A stretch of DNA of 64,000 bases from Manis javanica (Eukaryota; Chordata; Mammalia; Pholidota; Manidae), in NCBI RefSeq assembly GCF_040802235.1, contig NC_133158.1:13108001-13172000 (forward strand), given 5' to 3'. The position numbers and the translations under genes were made by a program. The notes under the pieces are model-generated. The model saw only the letters and a list, made by a program, of their open reading frames with translations, was not told the origin of the DNA and searched no databases. This document shows, in pieces, positions 1-12,986 of the stretch (positions are counted from its first letter, which is position 1; each line of letters begins with the position of its first letter).

Positions 1-2843
1 ATTAAATACTCAGAGATCTACTGCTGGGACCCATTTCCCCTGTTAACAGGAGCGCTCCGAAAGGAACAGCATTCGGGTGGCAGGGGACCCATTTGAGCCT
101 ATCTGCCTTCAATCCAGTCAACAAGGAGAGGCAGTTTAGCCTCATATTTGGTACCATTTGCTTTGCTAAGTCTGTCCGAGCAGAGCTGCAATGACCTGAC
201 CCAGGGAATACTCTATCTACATGTAAGTTGATTTGTTGAGGACTTTGATTTCTCCCCTGGAGACCTCACTATTAACCCATCATTTATTAAGCCATTAGTC
301 AAAGATTTCAACCCCCCAAACATGCTGCCATTAATAGTCAGCTACCCTCCTACCCCTCACTCTTCTGTCCCCTCTTGGAATGACTTCTGGGAGGCTGCTA
401 CCCCTGGGTATCTGCCCAAAGAACCACCCTCATCTCCATCTCACCCCATGTTCCACACACACCCTTTGGCCTTGAATGCCGAATCCTCCACAGAGCCTTG
501 ACAGACCTGCCACCATAGTCTTAACCAAGTAATATACTTCCTAATCTGACATTACCCATCTTGCCCTTATAAAGGCTTTACTTATATCCCGTGGCAGCTT
601 CCCATTTTTCTCTACTGATTAGCCTAACTCACTTCATCAGTACCACATCTTCTGGTAAATTAACTCATTCCTGCAAATATGCTTGAAAATATAATGCAAA
701 AGATGCATATATATATAAAATGGATGCCACCTCTCTGCCAAACATAGTCCATCAAATTGCTCATTTACATAGTTGTTTTTAAACATATTATAAAAACAAA
801 TTCTTACCTCTTTTATTCCTTCTTTGGGTTTAAAAAAGTCCAGGGGGGAAATAATAATCAACTTTGTATTACCACTGTCATATACTGTTAAAAAGATATT
901 TTATTCATCCTAATACCAGTAGAGATAATAAACACTATTCTAGAATTTACTCTCCTCTTTCCTCTGTCTCTTTTGCCATTTCTTTCCCTTTATCAATCAG
1001 AAGTCCTAGCTGCAGGAAGTCAAAACCTCCTCTCAGTGCCAAGAAATAAAATGGAGTTAATTGGAAAGAAACTGAAAACACGGAATCAACCAAAGACTCC
1101 AGAACAAGGATTGGAAAGTAAGGAACCGCAGGGAAGCGGGAGGCTGGGTTTCAGGGGTGTTTTCTCCAGTCATTGCTGCCACAAACCTCCGAAGACAGCC
1201 ATGCTTGTGCTGCCACCCCGCTCCGTGAATGCTGATAGACCCTTGTGCCCTGGGTGACAGAATACGACGGGCTGAGCTGGCTCACGTGCACATGCCCTAG
1301 AGCAGCCCAACACCACGAAGACAGGGAAACTGGCCCTGGGAGTGGGTGCTGGGGCACACTGCCAGCTCCTCTCTCCAGGACCCTGGCCCTCAGACCCCTG
1401 CTGCTGTGGATCTTGCCTACTGGCGATGTACAGATGAATCCCTCCTGAGAGATCATCCTCCTCTGGGAGGAGCTTCCTCAGCCCAGGATGCAGGCTCTAC
1501 TGGGAGCCGCCTGTATTCAGTGCCTCGTGCACACAGGGACACAAAGACCTGGCCTCTGTGCTTCCACTTAGGGTGCCTCTGAAGGGCCGTCCCAGACCCA
1601 GAGGCCCTTGCGGGGCCGGCTGACATGTCCACACCAACCACCTCACAGTTCAGGGTCCTCCCCCGCCCACTCCCGTTCCCTGAAACAGTGCACCCCAGTG
1701 GGCCAACTGCAGGCAAGTGTCTGCCCTAGAGTCTGTGTTCAGCCTATGGCAGCCTCCCTCAGCTCCCCATAAAGAACTATGGTTAATAGTGGAGTCTGTT
1801 ACAACTAAGACAGGGCTTGGATAACTGGGCAGCCAAAGAAAATGGCGTATGTTCACTACATGCCCAAATCCTTTTCCATGTTAGATGGGACACTGCCAGT
1901 AGCAAATAGTCCACACTTCATAGTTCTATTTGTAAAATTCTAGAAAATCCCCATCAAATTAGATGCAGTTCCCTACCCTCACTCATCCCTTCCCCCTTCT
2001 TCCTTCTGTATCTCACTCCTTCCTACATCACCATATTTCTATTCTCTCTCCCTATCTCTAGAAATGACAGCGAGAAAGAAAGGGACAGAGGGGGCGGGGG
2101 GGTGGCTCAGGGCGCGCGGTTCGCCGTCAGCCTGTACCGGGCGTGCGTGTGTCTTCAGGATATGCTCCAGTTTGGGGCGGAGCCACCCATCCTACATTCT
2201 GAGGCTCCCTCTCCCTCCTGTCCCCTTACCCTCCATAGGTGCCAGCCCTACTTCATGCTCCGAGGGCTTTCCCTACCTATCCTCCTCCCTTCCTCTTATC
2301 TTTCATAGCTATTATTCTGTAAATCTCTTACAGATCTACCTCTGTCCTGGCATCTGCCTCCCAAAACACCTGCCCGTCATAAATCACTAAGCACACAAAC
2401 CAGGTCTCCCGCACACCCGCGAGAGAAAAGGGTGTGCGTGGGCCAGCATCCCCGTGGTTCAACACGGTGAGGAATCCCTCCGAAAGCTAGCCGGCCACCC
2501 CCAGACAGCTTTAGTGCCTCTCCATTCCCATGGCAGCTGTCACATCTCCATGATCACACTCAGCGCCCTGCCATAGTTGTTGACAAGTCTGTGAGCTCAC
2601 TGTGAAGACCCGTACTCATGTCTACAGCCCCGGCACCTCTCAGGGTACCTGGAAGACTGGACACGGCTCAGGGCAGGCTTGGGGAAGAAAAGAGGAAGGG
2701 CGGGAGGGGAGAGCAAGGAGGAAAGGTTGGAGGACCAGAACCACTGTGGGGCCATCTCAGCACACGGCTGCTGTGCAAAGATGCTCCCCCACAGGCTGCG
2801 TGGACATAGCCGTCTGCCCCTTCCTGTCAGTCATACCAGAGTT
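1..2843. other. No gene recognised; non-repetitive sequence
   Basis: Short open frames occur on both strands, but none has a recognisable domain, plausible splice structure or codon bias. The part from about 1.1 to 2.8 kb is richer in GC than the surroundings, yet lacks a clear CpG island or promoter. I see no interspersed repeat I can name here. Confidence 0.5.
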
Positions 2844-2930
2844 AACAAATACATACTGAGGGCTCACTAGGTGCCAGATGGAGAGACTGTCTCCACATGG
2901 TTTATGCATGTATCTCCATCCTGAGCATCA
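2844..2930 (-). repeat. Possible L2 3'-end fragment, antisense
   Basis: The stretch reads like the reverse complement of the L2 tail (tract resembling 'aacaaatacatactgag' followed by 'ggtgccag'). It is short and diverged; a MIR fragment is the alternative. Confidence 0.35.
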
Positions 2931-5209
2931 AAACACAGGGGGCATTTGATTCTCCTGCCATCAGCTGGTATCCACATTCTTCCCAGCGCTATTTAGTCAA
3001 CAAAGCAGCCTGTGCACGATACGGATTTTGACAGATGTGAGGAAAGTTGAGGGTCACGGCTCGGGACAGGACACCTTGATGTCACTGATGGGTCTCCCAG
3101 GACGGTACAGGGAAACATCCTACTTAATGATCCATTAGTTATTTTCAGGTATAGCGTGAGCTTTCTCATCGCTAATTATGTTGACCTTTCTTGAGGCAAA
3201 GATTTACACTGTGAATGTATTAACTGTTTCAAAAATCATCTGTTTGTAAATCAAACGGTGCCTGGGGAGGTTTGCAGGCATGGCAAAATGAGCCTTCCTT
3301 ACAGTTGGAGGACCTTACTGTATTTAAAGCCCTCAAGGCTTTAAAAACAACTGCCCCTACAATTACAAAATCTAGGGACTTTCTTCATGAACAAATACTA
3401 CTAAATAGAGCCCCATTTTAGCTCCATCCTTAAAGTGTGTGTTGCTGACTCACCCTTGTTTTGGGTGGGTTTCTGAGTTCCTGAATGGAGTGACCACTGA
3501 GTGATGGGGGTTGCTACCGTTCAGTGTCCCTTAGCAACCATAACTTCACTTCCCTGTTGCCATAACAACTAGAGCATGAACGTCAAGGTCACCAAGCTCA
3601 CTGAGCATCTCTCAGGAAGCTGGGTCTCTCCCCGGCTCCAGCCTTCTCTCCTCTCCTCTCACAGGAGATGCTTTAAGGAAGATGGCATTTGCTTCTCCCT
3701 TTCTCCACTGCACATCACTTTAGAAAGCAATTTATTTAAATAAACAAGACAATTCATAATAAAGGAGATGCAAGGACCTTGCCTCCTAGATTGATAGGGA
3801 CACTCTGGTATTTAATCTGTGCTGTATTTTCAAATGGCTTTTTTTTTTTTTAATGGTGAAACAATAAGGCAGGAAGAAAGGTTTTGAAGTACTGAAAGTC
3901 TTGGTTCTAGTATAACGTTTGTCACTATTTTAGTACTTCTTTAGGTCATCTAGCTTGCAGTTTTTGGGAAAAAAAGGGGAGCCGGGCTGAATTCGATATC
4001 TCCGAAGTCCTATTTTGTCCTCACACGTTGTGAATCCACATTCTGACACATCACATTTTGCAAAGACTTTTTTTTAGACGGTACATTGAAGCTAGTGCCA
4101 TGGAGGAAGGCTTGCCCGCATCCCAGAAAACAATCAGCTTCCTGGAACAAAGACAAAGGCCCGGCTCTCGATGAGCTTTTGTGGTAGAGCTGGCACTCCA
4201 GAAATGTGGAATCACTGCAAATAATTATGCGGCCGGGAAGCTTTCCCTTCTTTGTGTTCTCTTAAGAATGATAAATAGTTGACATTAAAAATGGCTCTTC
4301 ACCTCAACTCCTATCTCAAAATCAGGGGAATTATTAGCTAGGTAGTAACCCTTGGAGATAATAGAGCTACAAAATTATACTAAGTCAGACAAATAAAACT
4401 CGCAACTAAAGCAATTCTACTTTGAGGGAAAGAAGCGCCTACTTAGGCTTCTACCAGAATAAGTGAACCGCAGCACATTCCAGGGAAACCCCACTTGCCA
4501 AGCTTTCCAAGTCTTCATTGCTAACTTCAGTCATCTTCTGAAATTCTGCCTGCTGATCATATACTATGTATCAAATAAATCTGATTTGGGGACATATGCC
4601 TTGCGCTCATTTATTGCATTGGAGACCTGCCCTTTCTTCCATTACTTTTTGTTGGAAAAAAATATTTCAGTCATTGAGAACAGTTCTCATGGTATTGTGC
4701 CTTTTTCTATTTGCCAACGTGTTCGTGACACTGTCATATGACTTTTCTTCTCTTTTTTTCCCAAAAAGCAATGCTAGCTGGAGTTGATGTTTGAAATTAC
4801 CATGTGGCGCTGTGGCGGATTCTGCCAGCCCTTATGGACATCAGAGTCTTAATGCTTACTAGGCATGACCTGCTCCCCGTAACAATGTGGATACCTTGAG
4901 AAGCTGCTGGGTGAAATATGGTACTAAGAAGGTTGTGCACATAGTTGACAATTTTCTTCCTTTGGAGAAAGGAAGAACATTGCAAGAATTTGGCAAAAAG
5001 AACATTGCATGGATGCTTCTTTGTTGACCTTGTTTCATCAGTACTTTTTCTGGATGGGAAAAAAGCTGACTCTTGGCACAGGAGGCGGGGCACCTGGAAA
5101 CCTGTCAGTGTTTTCCTCCTGTAGGCACAGGGACCTGTGGGACGTGTTCCACAGAATTGGAAGAAGATGACAAACATCAAATGATACCTTCTTCATAAAA
5201 ATGCTAATT
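2931..5209. other. Unique AT-rich sequence, no gene recognised
   Basis: This block is low in recognisable repeats. It includes a T-run at about 3840-3851 and several AT-rich patches between 3.1 and 4.4 kb. No coding signal stands out. Open frames such as the one at 4797-5180 (minus strand) have no recognisable domain and look accidental. Confidence 0.5.
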
Positions 5210-5275
5210 AGAAACTGGTGCCTGGCACAGAGTGGGCCCTTAATAAATATGTGTAGAATGAATACGTGAATCCCA
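5210..5275 (+). repeat. L2 3'-tail fragment
   Basis: The segment contains 'ggtgcctggcacagagtggg', followed by 'cttaataaatatgtgtagaa' and 'tgaatacgtgaa'. This is the typical end of L2 (or MIR): 'cctggcacatagtaggcgctcaataaat...'. It is ancient and diverged. Confidence 0.5.
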
Positions 5276-5394
5276 AAGTTGGCCATTAGCATGTGCTCAG
5301 TACAGGTAAAGTCCTAACACTGGAGAATTAAATCAAATTCACCCAGTCATGGATGATCCCATAATCACACCTCAGATTTATAGTTCCTATGGCA

Positions 5395-5590
5395 GTGGTG
5401 CTTTTCAGCGCTCTGCCAAATGCTCTCAGAGGCACTTACCAACATCCCGATGAGTTCCTATTTCTATCTTATAGGCAAGGAAACTGAGATGGACATTAAC
5501 TACTGGGAATCCCATAAATACACAGTAACAAAACTGGAATTTAAATTTAGTTTTCCTGACACCCAGTTCAGTGACTTTACCGTAAGGTGG
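5395..5590 (-). repeat. MIR SINE, antisense
   Basis: 'ggcaaggaaactgagatgg' near 5474 is the reverse complement of the MIR core-tail motif (consensus 'gaggaaactgaggc'). The flanks follow the MIR order in antisense orientation. Diverged ancient copy. Confidence 0.5.
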
Positions 5591-5661
5591 AAGATTTTCT
5601 ACGAAGTGGATGAATTTGGAACTAGAATTTCTTACCTATAAAATACAACTAAAGCAAAAAC

Positions 5662-5698
5662 AGTAATAATAATAATAACAACAACAGCAACAACAAAG
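5662..5698 (+). repeat. Simple repeat (AAT)n/(AAC)n
   Basis: Run of trinucleotides changing from taa/aat units to aac units, then 'agcaacaacaaa'. Confidence 0.85.
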
Positions 5699-5700
5699 GC

Positions 5701-6930
5701 ATCAGTTAGGATCCTGGGGTATAAGCAAGAACATTCAGCTGTGACCACCTTTTGCAGGAAGGATTAACTGGAAGGGTGACAACGGTTCAGGATCAGTGGG
5801 GCAAGGGCTAGAAAGTGGGGTCTGGGAATGGCGAGGGCTCTGGGGGTCAGTTTGCTGGAAGCAGGAAGCACAGCACTTGCCCCCTTGGTCAGAAATGACC
5901 CGGTCAGAACATTGCACTTGACACGACTCTTGTCCCTGATGTTGCCACCAAGGGCCATGAAAATTCCTCTAAACATTTTCTTTATATTTATATCACTACT
6001 TCAAGGTTAAAGCCCCACGACAATGTGCCTGATCGGCTGGACTCAAGTCACACACTGGCTCCAGGCTCTTTCAGAAAGCAGGTGGGAGACGCATCTGATT
6101 TTCTCCTCCCTTCCCCCTGGTTTCTGCAGCAGGATAATGCTACATGGAAGCTCACATCCAACGGAAGAGGGCTAATTCTCCAGGAAAAACACTGGAGGGC
6201 ATTAGGAAGATGATCGCTGACACAAAAATGAAAATCCAATACTTGCTAGTCCAGATTACAGACAAATGATGTCCAAGAGCATTTTGCTAGGAAGTTAAAG
6301 CCTAAACATGGAGAGCTTGGCCACCTCCAATCACTGGGACCCTTCTTGGGGTCCCCGGGGTAATACAATGAAAACAGAGCTGGTTGGACACTGAGAATCC
6401 TACCATGTGAGATATGCCGGCATCGTGGAAGAAAATACCTTAAGACCTCCTGAAAGAAGCAACTGGTGAAATAAGACACCATGGGCAGGTCCTCACAGAG
6501 ACAGGCGTGACCAAAGGCAGGGTAACTCACATAACCCTCTCTCCTGGCAATAGTGAGTGGTTCAGTTGTCCAAATTAGACAGTAATACTTAAGTCTAGGA
6601 CTTGTGTTGGAAGAATGGAGAAAACACAGCTTTTTTTTTACATGGAGATGACTAAACTGTAAAGATACCATCCTGCAGCTGGTGGCAATCCATTCACCAT
6701 AAGGTGCCAGATTGCCTAAGCATGAATATGACAGACAGCAGCAGAGCCGAGAGATGGAGAAAGGCAGATTCTGATCCTTAGGGTTTTGACATTTGGATGC
6801 ATCGGTTCATGAATCTACACCTGGATTTTCAATTATGTGAGTCCATAATATCCTCCTTGTGACAGAGTCCATTGGAATTGTATTTCTCTCTATGCTGGTC
6901 CTCCACCAATGTAAGAATGGTAAATCCATC
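5701..6930. other. No gene or nameable repeat recognised
   Basis: The longest frame (6246-6671, minus strand) has no domain or bias that I can defend. The tract contains ordinary mixed-composition sequence. Confidence 0.45.
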
Positions 6931-7205
6931 CATTCATTCAGCAAATATTTATTGATTGCCAGGCACTCTGTTAGGCTCTGGGGACACTATAATGGGCAAA
7001 ACAGACATGGACCCTACAGCCTGGGGGTGGAGAGAGACATTAGCCAAGTAAACACAGATAGATATGCTTTGAAAAATTGTGACAAGTGCTAAGAAAGAAA
7101 ACATAGGGCCCTGGGAGACTGTAAAGGGGGTGTTTCTCACTACTCCCTGAACACAAAAGACATTATGAATGTCAACAGATAAAAGAAGACACTGGTGTTG
7201 GAGAA
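6931..7205 (-). repeat. L2 LINE fragment, antisense
   Basis: It opens with 'cattcattcagcaaatattt' and continues through 'attgccaggcactctgttag' and 'gcaaaacagacatgg', then 'aagtgctaagaaagaaaaca'. This is the reverse complement of the L2 3' region in the expected order. Confidence 0.7.
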
Positions 7206-7319
7206 CAATGAAGGGTAATCTTAAGGACAGGCTAGGTAAGGCAGTTTCCCCCAGTTGTATTTGAGTATCCCTGTTTGTTTTACTTGTGATAAAGAGCCTT
7301 AACTTCAGACCTACCGTCT

Positions 7320-7795
7320 TAACAAATGTTTAAGATGCAATGCAGTATTGTTAACTGTAGGCACGATGCTGTACAGCAGAACTCTAAAAATTAGTCATCT
7401 CACCTGACTCAAATTTTATACCTGTCGAATGGCAACTCCCCATGGCTTCTTCCCGCAGCCACTGGCAGGCACCGGTCCACTCTCTGTTTCTGTGAGTTTG
7501 ACTATTTAGAATATCATGTAAGCGGATGCACTCAGGATGCGCCTTCCTGTGACTCACTTAGTTCACGTAGCATAATGCCCTCTAGGTTCATCTGTCATAT
7601 AAGGCAGGAGTTTCTTCTTTTTTTAAAGCTGAAGAGTATTCCATTTGTATATATACACACCACATTTTCTTTGTCTGTTCACCAATAAAAAAGGCACTAA
7701 GGTTGGTCCCGCTTCGGGCTGTCATGCAGTGGGTATGGGGGTACAGGTATCTCTTCAAGATCCTGATTTCTTTTGGATCTGTTTAAAGCTCCCCA
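7320..7795 (-). repeat. Old L1M 3' region, antisense
   Basis: Order of motifs: 'aatggcaactccccat', 'tctgtttctgtgagtttgac', 'agcataatgccctctaggtt', 'gaagagtattccatttgtat', then 'gtatctcttcaagatcctga'. This matches the reverse complement of the old L1M (MC/ME type) ORF2 end and 3' UTR. No coding capacity remains. Confidence 0.75.
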
Positions 7796-7799
7796 ACAC

Positions 7800-8305
7800 A
7801 GACCATGGATATGGATCTAAGAATAAGAAAACTGCAATGTTTCAGAGCAGGGGATACAGTTTATACGCCAAAACAAGATATTTCAGGCAGAAAATCCTAC
7901 ATGAACCCAAACCTGCTCAGTTTTTTTCTAACAAAGGACTCTGAGCACCTGCACATGATATATTCTTTCACAGAACTCGGCTGGACCCTTATGGATGTTA
8001 AAGGAGGGCTACAAAGCACCTCATTGTGCTTCAGATGCCCACAGTGTTGGTACAGAAGAAACGATTACAGTGATCAATTTATCAAAGGGAACACAGTTGT
8101 GTGAAGCAGACAAACCATGTTCAAGGAAGCGATTCTCAATAGAGAGGAAAGAGATGCTTGACATTTGAAAAAGCATCAAATACTACCAAACATAGGCATT
8201 ATTAAACAAGTTTGTCACTGGTAGAGATATACAGAAGACAATGCAAATGTTAAGGAAACAGGTTTTTAAAGTTCTAGAAATTCTTCATCTAAAGAAGAGA
8301 TTCAG
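7800..8305. other. No gene or nameable repeat recognised
   Basis: Two overlapping short frames (99 aa each) run over this segment and partly into the L1M fragment. Neither has recognisable features. Confidence 0.4.
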
Positions 8306-8307
8306 GG

Positions 8308-8565
8308 CAGGTGCAAGAGCAATGGAAGGCACCACTTGTGAGCTGTGTGGGCTTGAGGGCAGATGGCCCAGGGTTCAAATCCCAGCACCGCCACTCACTT
8401 AATGTAAGGAGTGGGAATGGGCCACAGGACTTCACTTTTCTGTGTATCAGACACCTTCTTAAATAACAGAAATAATGCTGCCTACTTTAGGCAGTAGATG
8501 TGATGAGAAATGGAAAGACCTCTGTTTTCTGGTACACAGTAAATATTCAATAACCCCTAGCTGCT
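8308..8565 (+). repeat. MIR SINE
   Basis: It carries 'gggttcaaatcccagcaccg' followed by 'ccactcactt', the tRNA-derived/core junction of MIR. It then continues to a tail resembling 'acacagtaaatattcaataa'. Nearly full length. Confidence 0.8.
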
Positions 8566-8644
8566 ATCATTACTATTACCGTCCTTGGCTTTCATGGTTC
8601 GGGAGGTATGGGTAGATTTGGTTCTCAGACAGACACTGTCCTAA

Positions 8645-8890
8645 TAGCTAAGAAGAGTAGCTAATATATAGAGTTCTGAGTGTATGTCAGGCACTATGTT
8701 GAGCTCTTCTTACGTTATCCTTACTCATAGCCCAGTGGGCAAGTACAAGCATCACTCCCACCTAAGAGGTGACAGCACTGAAGTACAGAGACGTTCAGTT
8801 ACTAGCCTAGGCTCACACAGCTGAGAAGTAGCAAAGCAGGGACTACAGTCTGACTCAGAGTCCCCACACTTTACCACTCTGCAACGCTGC
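8645..8890 (-). repeat. MIR SINE, antisense
   Basis: Motifs run 'gtcaggcactatgttgagct', 'aagtacagagacgttcagtt', then 'ggctcacacagctgagaagt', then 'gactacagtctgactcagag'. This is the MIR consensus in antisense order. Confidence 0.75.
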
Positions 8891-8894
8891 TCAA

Positions 8895-9045
8895 GGCAGC
8901 TTCTCAAACCTGTCCGATCCTTAAAACCTCCTGCAGAAGTTTTTCAGTGACTTTATCTCAGGGCCCACAGCCTAGGAATCAGTATGCATAAAGCTCTCCA
9001 GGGGGATTCTGGAGATCAAAAGAATTTAGAAACACCAGCTTTAGA
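8895..9045 (+). repeat. MER5-type hAT-Charlie DNA transposon remnant
   Basis: 'agggcccacagcctaggaat', then 'gcataaagctctccaggggg', and the end 'tttagaaacaccagcttta' resemble the MER5 consensus (gggcccaggaatctg ... ctccaggtgattctg ... gagaaccactg). Degenerate. Confidence 0.55.
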
Positions 9046-11842
9046 GGACCACCGCCGTCACGACCCTGGCAGGGAGGTAACAGCAGCTGTCCCTTCCCCA
9101 CCTCCACCATCCTCAGCAGAGCCAACACCACTTCTTCCAGCCATCTCAAAGAACCGTTTTCCTGCAGTACTAGCTCCCCTGGGACCAGGTATAACTCAGC
9201 AGGCAAGGACCCGTTCCAGGTGCCAGTTCCCTGCTACCCTGGATCAAAGTCAAGAGCTTTCTTTGCCCAGGCTTAAGTACCACTCATACACTGATTTCAG
9301 ATCCCTTATAAATCACCTTGTAGCTTTCGCCCACAGTCCTTGAAAATATTTTAAACATCCCAGGCTGCTGAAGTCTGTGGCCCACCTCTCCCTCAGCTTA
9401 CCCCAGTGCCTCCCAGAATGTCGAGCCACCCATTAGCGATCGTCCCTGGTGGCCCAGATCATGATCAGGCACCAGCCCTGCAACCACTGCCAAGGAGACA
9501 GTGAGCGTTCTCTGTGCGACTGGGAGCCGAAAGGACCCACCATGATTCTCTGTGCACAGGCGCAGAGCAGAGGTGTTAACTGCGTAAGTGGTCTTGTTAT
9601 ATGCTTGACACCAACTCAACACAAGCAAAAGCTCTATTTGCTTTTCTGGGAACATTTTGAATGAACTTTGCTCTCAGCAGGCTGCCTAACTAAGACGAGA
9701 AGCTGTTCCCTACAGTCTAGAAAAACCACCCAGTCTGAGGGCTGCCTACATGTGCTGCCAGCTCAGTCCAAACGAACCTATCCCTGTCGCCATATGATCC
9801 CAGCGAGTCATTAAACACGTGCCATACCTACACCCATAGATGAATAACTCAGGCAAATATACCCAACACCATCCAATTCAGTGGGTACCAAGCACATGTT
9901 TAAGCCAGGCCGGGCATCTGTTTGCAGCAGAACCATTCAGCTGCCAGACTTTTTCCCCCTTTCCTGGGACATCCTAGCAGTCATTACTGCCTCTTCTAGA
10001 AGCAGTAAACCTTGTTTAGACAAGTGTTTGAGGTGCATTGTTTGCACAACAATGAGAAGAGAGACGCTGAGCAAGAGCTCTGTGCTTAACTGATGTGTGA
10101 TGCAGCCTCAGGCGACTGTTATCCAATATTTAGCTGAAACAAGGCACGTAGCTGGAGTTCTTATGCAAATATAAACTCTAGCACCGTCATAGCGGTTTCC
10201 TCATTATCCGTTCATGGTTTTTCTGCACTATTGCTATTGCCCCATCCTTCTTGATGGGATATTTTGGGGATTTTCCTCCACAAACGTTCGTGTATTTTTA
10301 ATAGTGTTTTTTAATTCTATTGACGACAAGCAGAGTTTTAATTCTATTAAAGAACTCTAGGGGAAATGCCCTTTGAAATCCAAAAAAACTTATTTCCTGC
10401 ACAAGGGAAGACTTAAGAATAAGCAATGCTCGTTGGTGGTAATTTACTTCAATCTGTGAAAGGAATCTCTTCAAGACGTGGACAAGCAGAAAAACAAACT
10501 GTTTCCCAACTCACCCTACCCCCACTCCTCTGCCCTGAAATATGTATTTAAAACAAATTCTCAGCATGTTAAACACTCCCTCCCTAAACATCAGATGAAA
10601 AAGCACATATGAAATTAAATGTAATCGGGGAAATTGGAGAAGAATATCTACTATGAGATTTAACTATCCCTTTTTCTGATTTCCCTCCATAAGTGTGTTA
10701 AATATAACTCTGTGCTGCTACTCATATGTCCAAAACTTACACTTTTTGGCCCACTGGGGAAATCTACTCTCTTGTAGTAAGAGTTATTTCCAAATGTTTA
10801 CCATCTATGACTTGCCCCTATTTTTCTTGGCTAATGGCACATTCAGGATTCACTTTGCAGAGCCCGTTTAATTCTCTGGGCTGCAGTGATTAAATACATT
10901 CAAGTGACAAACAAGTATTAAGCATATCATTCGAGATGAAGACACAACCTCTACCCACAAAAAAAACTAGAATCAAAATAAGGCACACATCTCCATCGTC
11001 TCTCCCGCTTCCAAAGGAGCAGCATGCCCTTCACAGTGGTCAGTCACCACACCATCATGAGAGTATCACCGTTGTCTAAGATGCTGTGCCAACCTCCTGG
11101 TGTTTTGGTTTCTGTTTATCTGTTTGAGCTACTTAAAGCCAACAGCAGTCCCTGAGTTGCAGGCTGAATTGGTTATAGGATCTAAAAGCAGAATAATAGA
11201 GAGAGAAGGGAAATACAGTTTAGCGGGCAACTGGTGGCAGTGTCCTTGGCTTCCTACCTTGCCTTTCTCAGTAGCCTTCCATTTGCATTTGGAGAGCCAC
11301 ATGGTTCCTGGAAGCCGACTGCACCCCAGACTCCAGCAGAGGAGCATGTGGCCTCAGCTGAGCCAACCCACACATTTCATCCCCCAGGTCAGCGACTGGT
11401 TCAGGAGTAGGGAGGTGGTTTTAAAAAGGATGTGGCTGTGAATGGGACAGAGACCCAAAATTAACAGTGACTTAAACCTCCAATTATCTAACACACAAAA
11501 CTCAAGCTGGTAGGAGGACTCTGCTCTGGGGTGGTATGAGGGGCCCCACCCAAAATTCCTTCCACTTATTTCTAGACTGAAGGACTATCTGAAGACATAT
11601 AGAGTAGGGTTAAGTACTGACAGAAATATGGCTTAAAACTGGTATGCTCCTACAGCAAAAGGTCATTCCCATTCAACAACAAAAGCAGCCATTCCAGTAG
11701 ATATTTTTACATATTATTTGGCATATGAGACAGGCAGGGGACAAAGCAAGACTGTTAAAAAGAGTTACATTGGATTAAGATGATGGAGAAGGACATTTAC
11801 TCGTGCATCCCACAAATACCGATTGCCCTTATTATGTGTCAT
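9046..11842. other. No gene recognised; unique sequence
   Basis: Mixed-composition sequence without a defensible exon. The region around 10.1-10.8 kb is AT-rich. The segment at 11.46-11.58 kb ('gtgacttaaacctcc') may be a worn interspersed repeat that I cannot assign. Confidence 0.45.
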
Positions 11843-11987
11843 GGAACGAGATTTTAGAAACTGACCAGCCGCCATGGAAATAAAGTTGGGTATAACCCTT
11901 TCACCCCAAGAACATTCTGCTGTCATTCCTTTGGTCCCACTGAATCCACAGCGAACTTGCCCGGGGCTGAAACCCACTGGCAAGACA
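11843..11987 (+). mobile_element. Retroviral LTR copy A, 5'-truncated (3' part only)
   Basis: It matches the last about 145 bp of LTR copy C (13700-14105). It includes the polyadenylation signal AATAAA at 11879-11884 inside 'ggaaataaagttgggtataa', and the shared end '...actggcaagaca'. Upstream of 11843 the match stops. It is an endogenous retrovirus remnant with no internal viral genes beside it. Confidence 0.85.
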
Positions 11988-12622
11988 CCGTGGCTTCAAG
12001 ATCTAAATACTCCCTGAGGGCCATGTCCCTGAGGCAGAAGATAATCGCATTCAAGCCTTCTGAAGCCAATAGCTCCTTTTCTTAGTTCACTGTGAAGCCC
12101 CACAGATACCATGAGAAGGATGAAGAAGAGTTTGGAAGATGAATCCAAAGAAGGAATTAGAAAATTAGAATTACATGGGGAAAGAAAGGCAACCAAAGAC
12201 TCAAAGTCTGCCTCCCCTCCCCCCGCCATAACCAACCAGGGCCACTTTCGGCTGAAAGTATCAGAAAACGCAGCTCTCTATGGTTTTAACAAGATGTCTG
12301 TAGCAGTATGATAGCGAGCATTGACTCAGTTACCTTTCGGCTTTCTGTCTTCGTGCATTTTGCCTCGTAGACACAAGATGACTGCTGTTGCTTCTGGCAT
12401 CACGTCTGCAATTCAGGAAGGGAGAAGGGGTTACCCACAAGCTCTGCTTTCCAAGAGGCCTCAGTAAACTTTCATTTACAGCTACTTGGCTACAGCTGTA
12501 TCCGTGGCTGTCTTGTACCTGGGTACGTGACAAAAGCATAGCTTCAACCAATCATGATTCACCCCAGCTGCAGACACATTCCTGCCCAAGTAAACTCGCG
12601 GGTTTGTTTTAGAAAGAATATA
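11988..12622. other. Spacer between LTR copies A and B
   Basis: No retroviral internal sequence (gag, pol or env) is recognisable here, so A and B are not the two ends of one provirus. Short frames have no recognisable content. Confidence 0.5.
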
Positions 12623-12986
12623 TGTCTTGCCAACGGGTTTCAGCCCCAGGCAAGTTCGCTATGGATTCAGTGTCTCCAAAGTGAATGACAGCAAAACGTT
12701 CTTGGGGTGAAAGGTTTATACCCAACTTTATTTCCAGGTGGCAGGTCAGTCACTAGAATCCTGTTCACTCAGAGTGAGTCTGCAGGCAGCAAGCCGGTCT
12801 CTGTCTCTGGGCCCCTCTGTCCTCCGCTCTGCTCTCCTGAAGCCTTGCAGCCGGGCCACCGTGGTCGCGCCCAGAGCACTGGGCAAAGCTCTTTTTATAG
12901 AGTCAAATTGCCCACAGGTGTGCAGTGGGCTAGTCAACCAGGGCCAGGTGAGAATCCTGGCCGCAGGAACTCTCATTTTATCCACA
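12623..12986 (-). mobile_element. Solo retroviral LTR copy B, antisense, complete
   Basis: 364 bp. Read on the minus strand it begins TGTGGATAAAATGAG and ends GGCAAGACA, fitting TG...CA LTR termini. The plus-strand flanks are the direct repeat ATATA (12618-12622 and 12987-12991), a 5-bp target duplication. A TATA-like box lies at about 12893-12900 (minus-strand 'ctataaaaag') and a polyadenylation signal lies downstream of it in the sense direction. There is no partner LTR in the same orientation, so this is a solo LTR left by recombination. Confidence 0.88.

Noticed and set aside
2090-2150. 'ggggtggctcagggcgcg' as a possible carnivore-type tRNA-Lys SINE head
   Set aside because: Only a short resemblance to the SINE head; no A/T-rich body or tail follows.
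6246-6671. 141-aa minus-strand frame
   Set aside because: Longest frame of the 5.7-6.9 kb stretch, but there is no recognisable motif, no splice or polyadenylation context, and its composition is like non-coding sequence.
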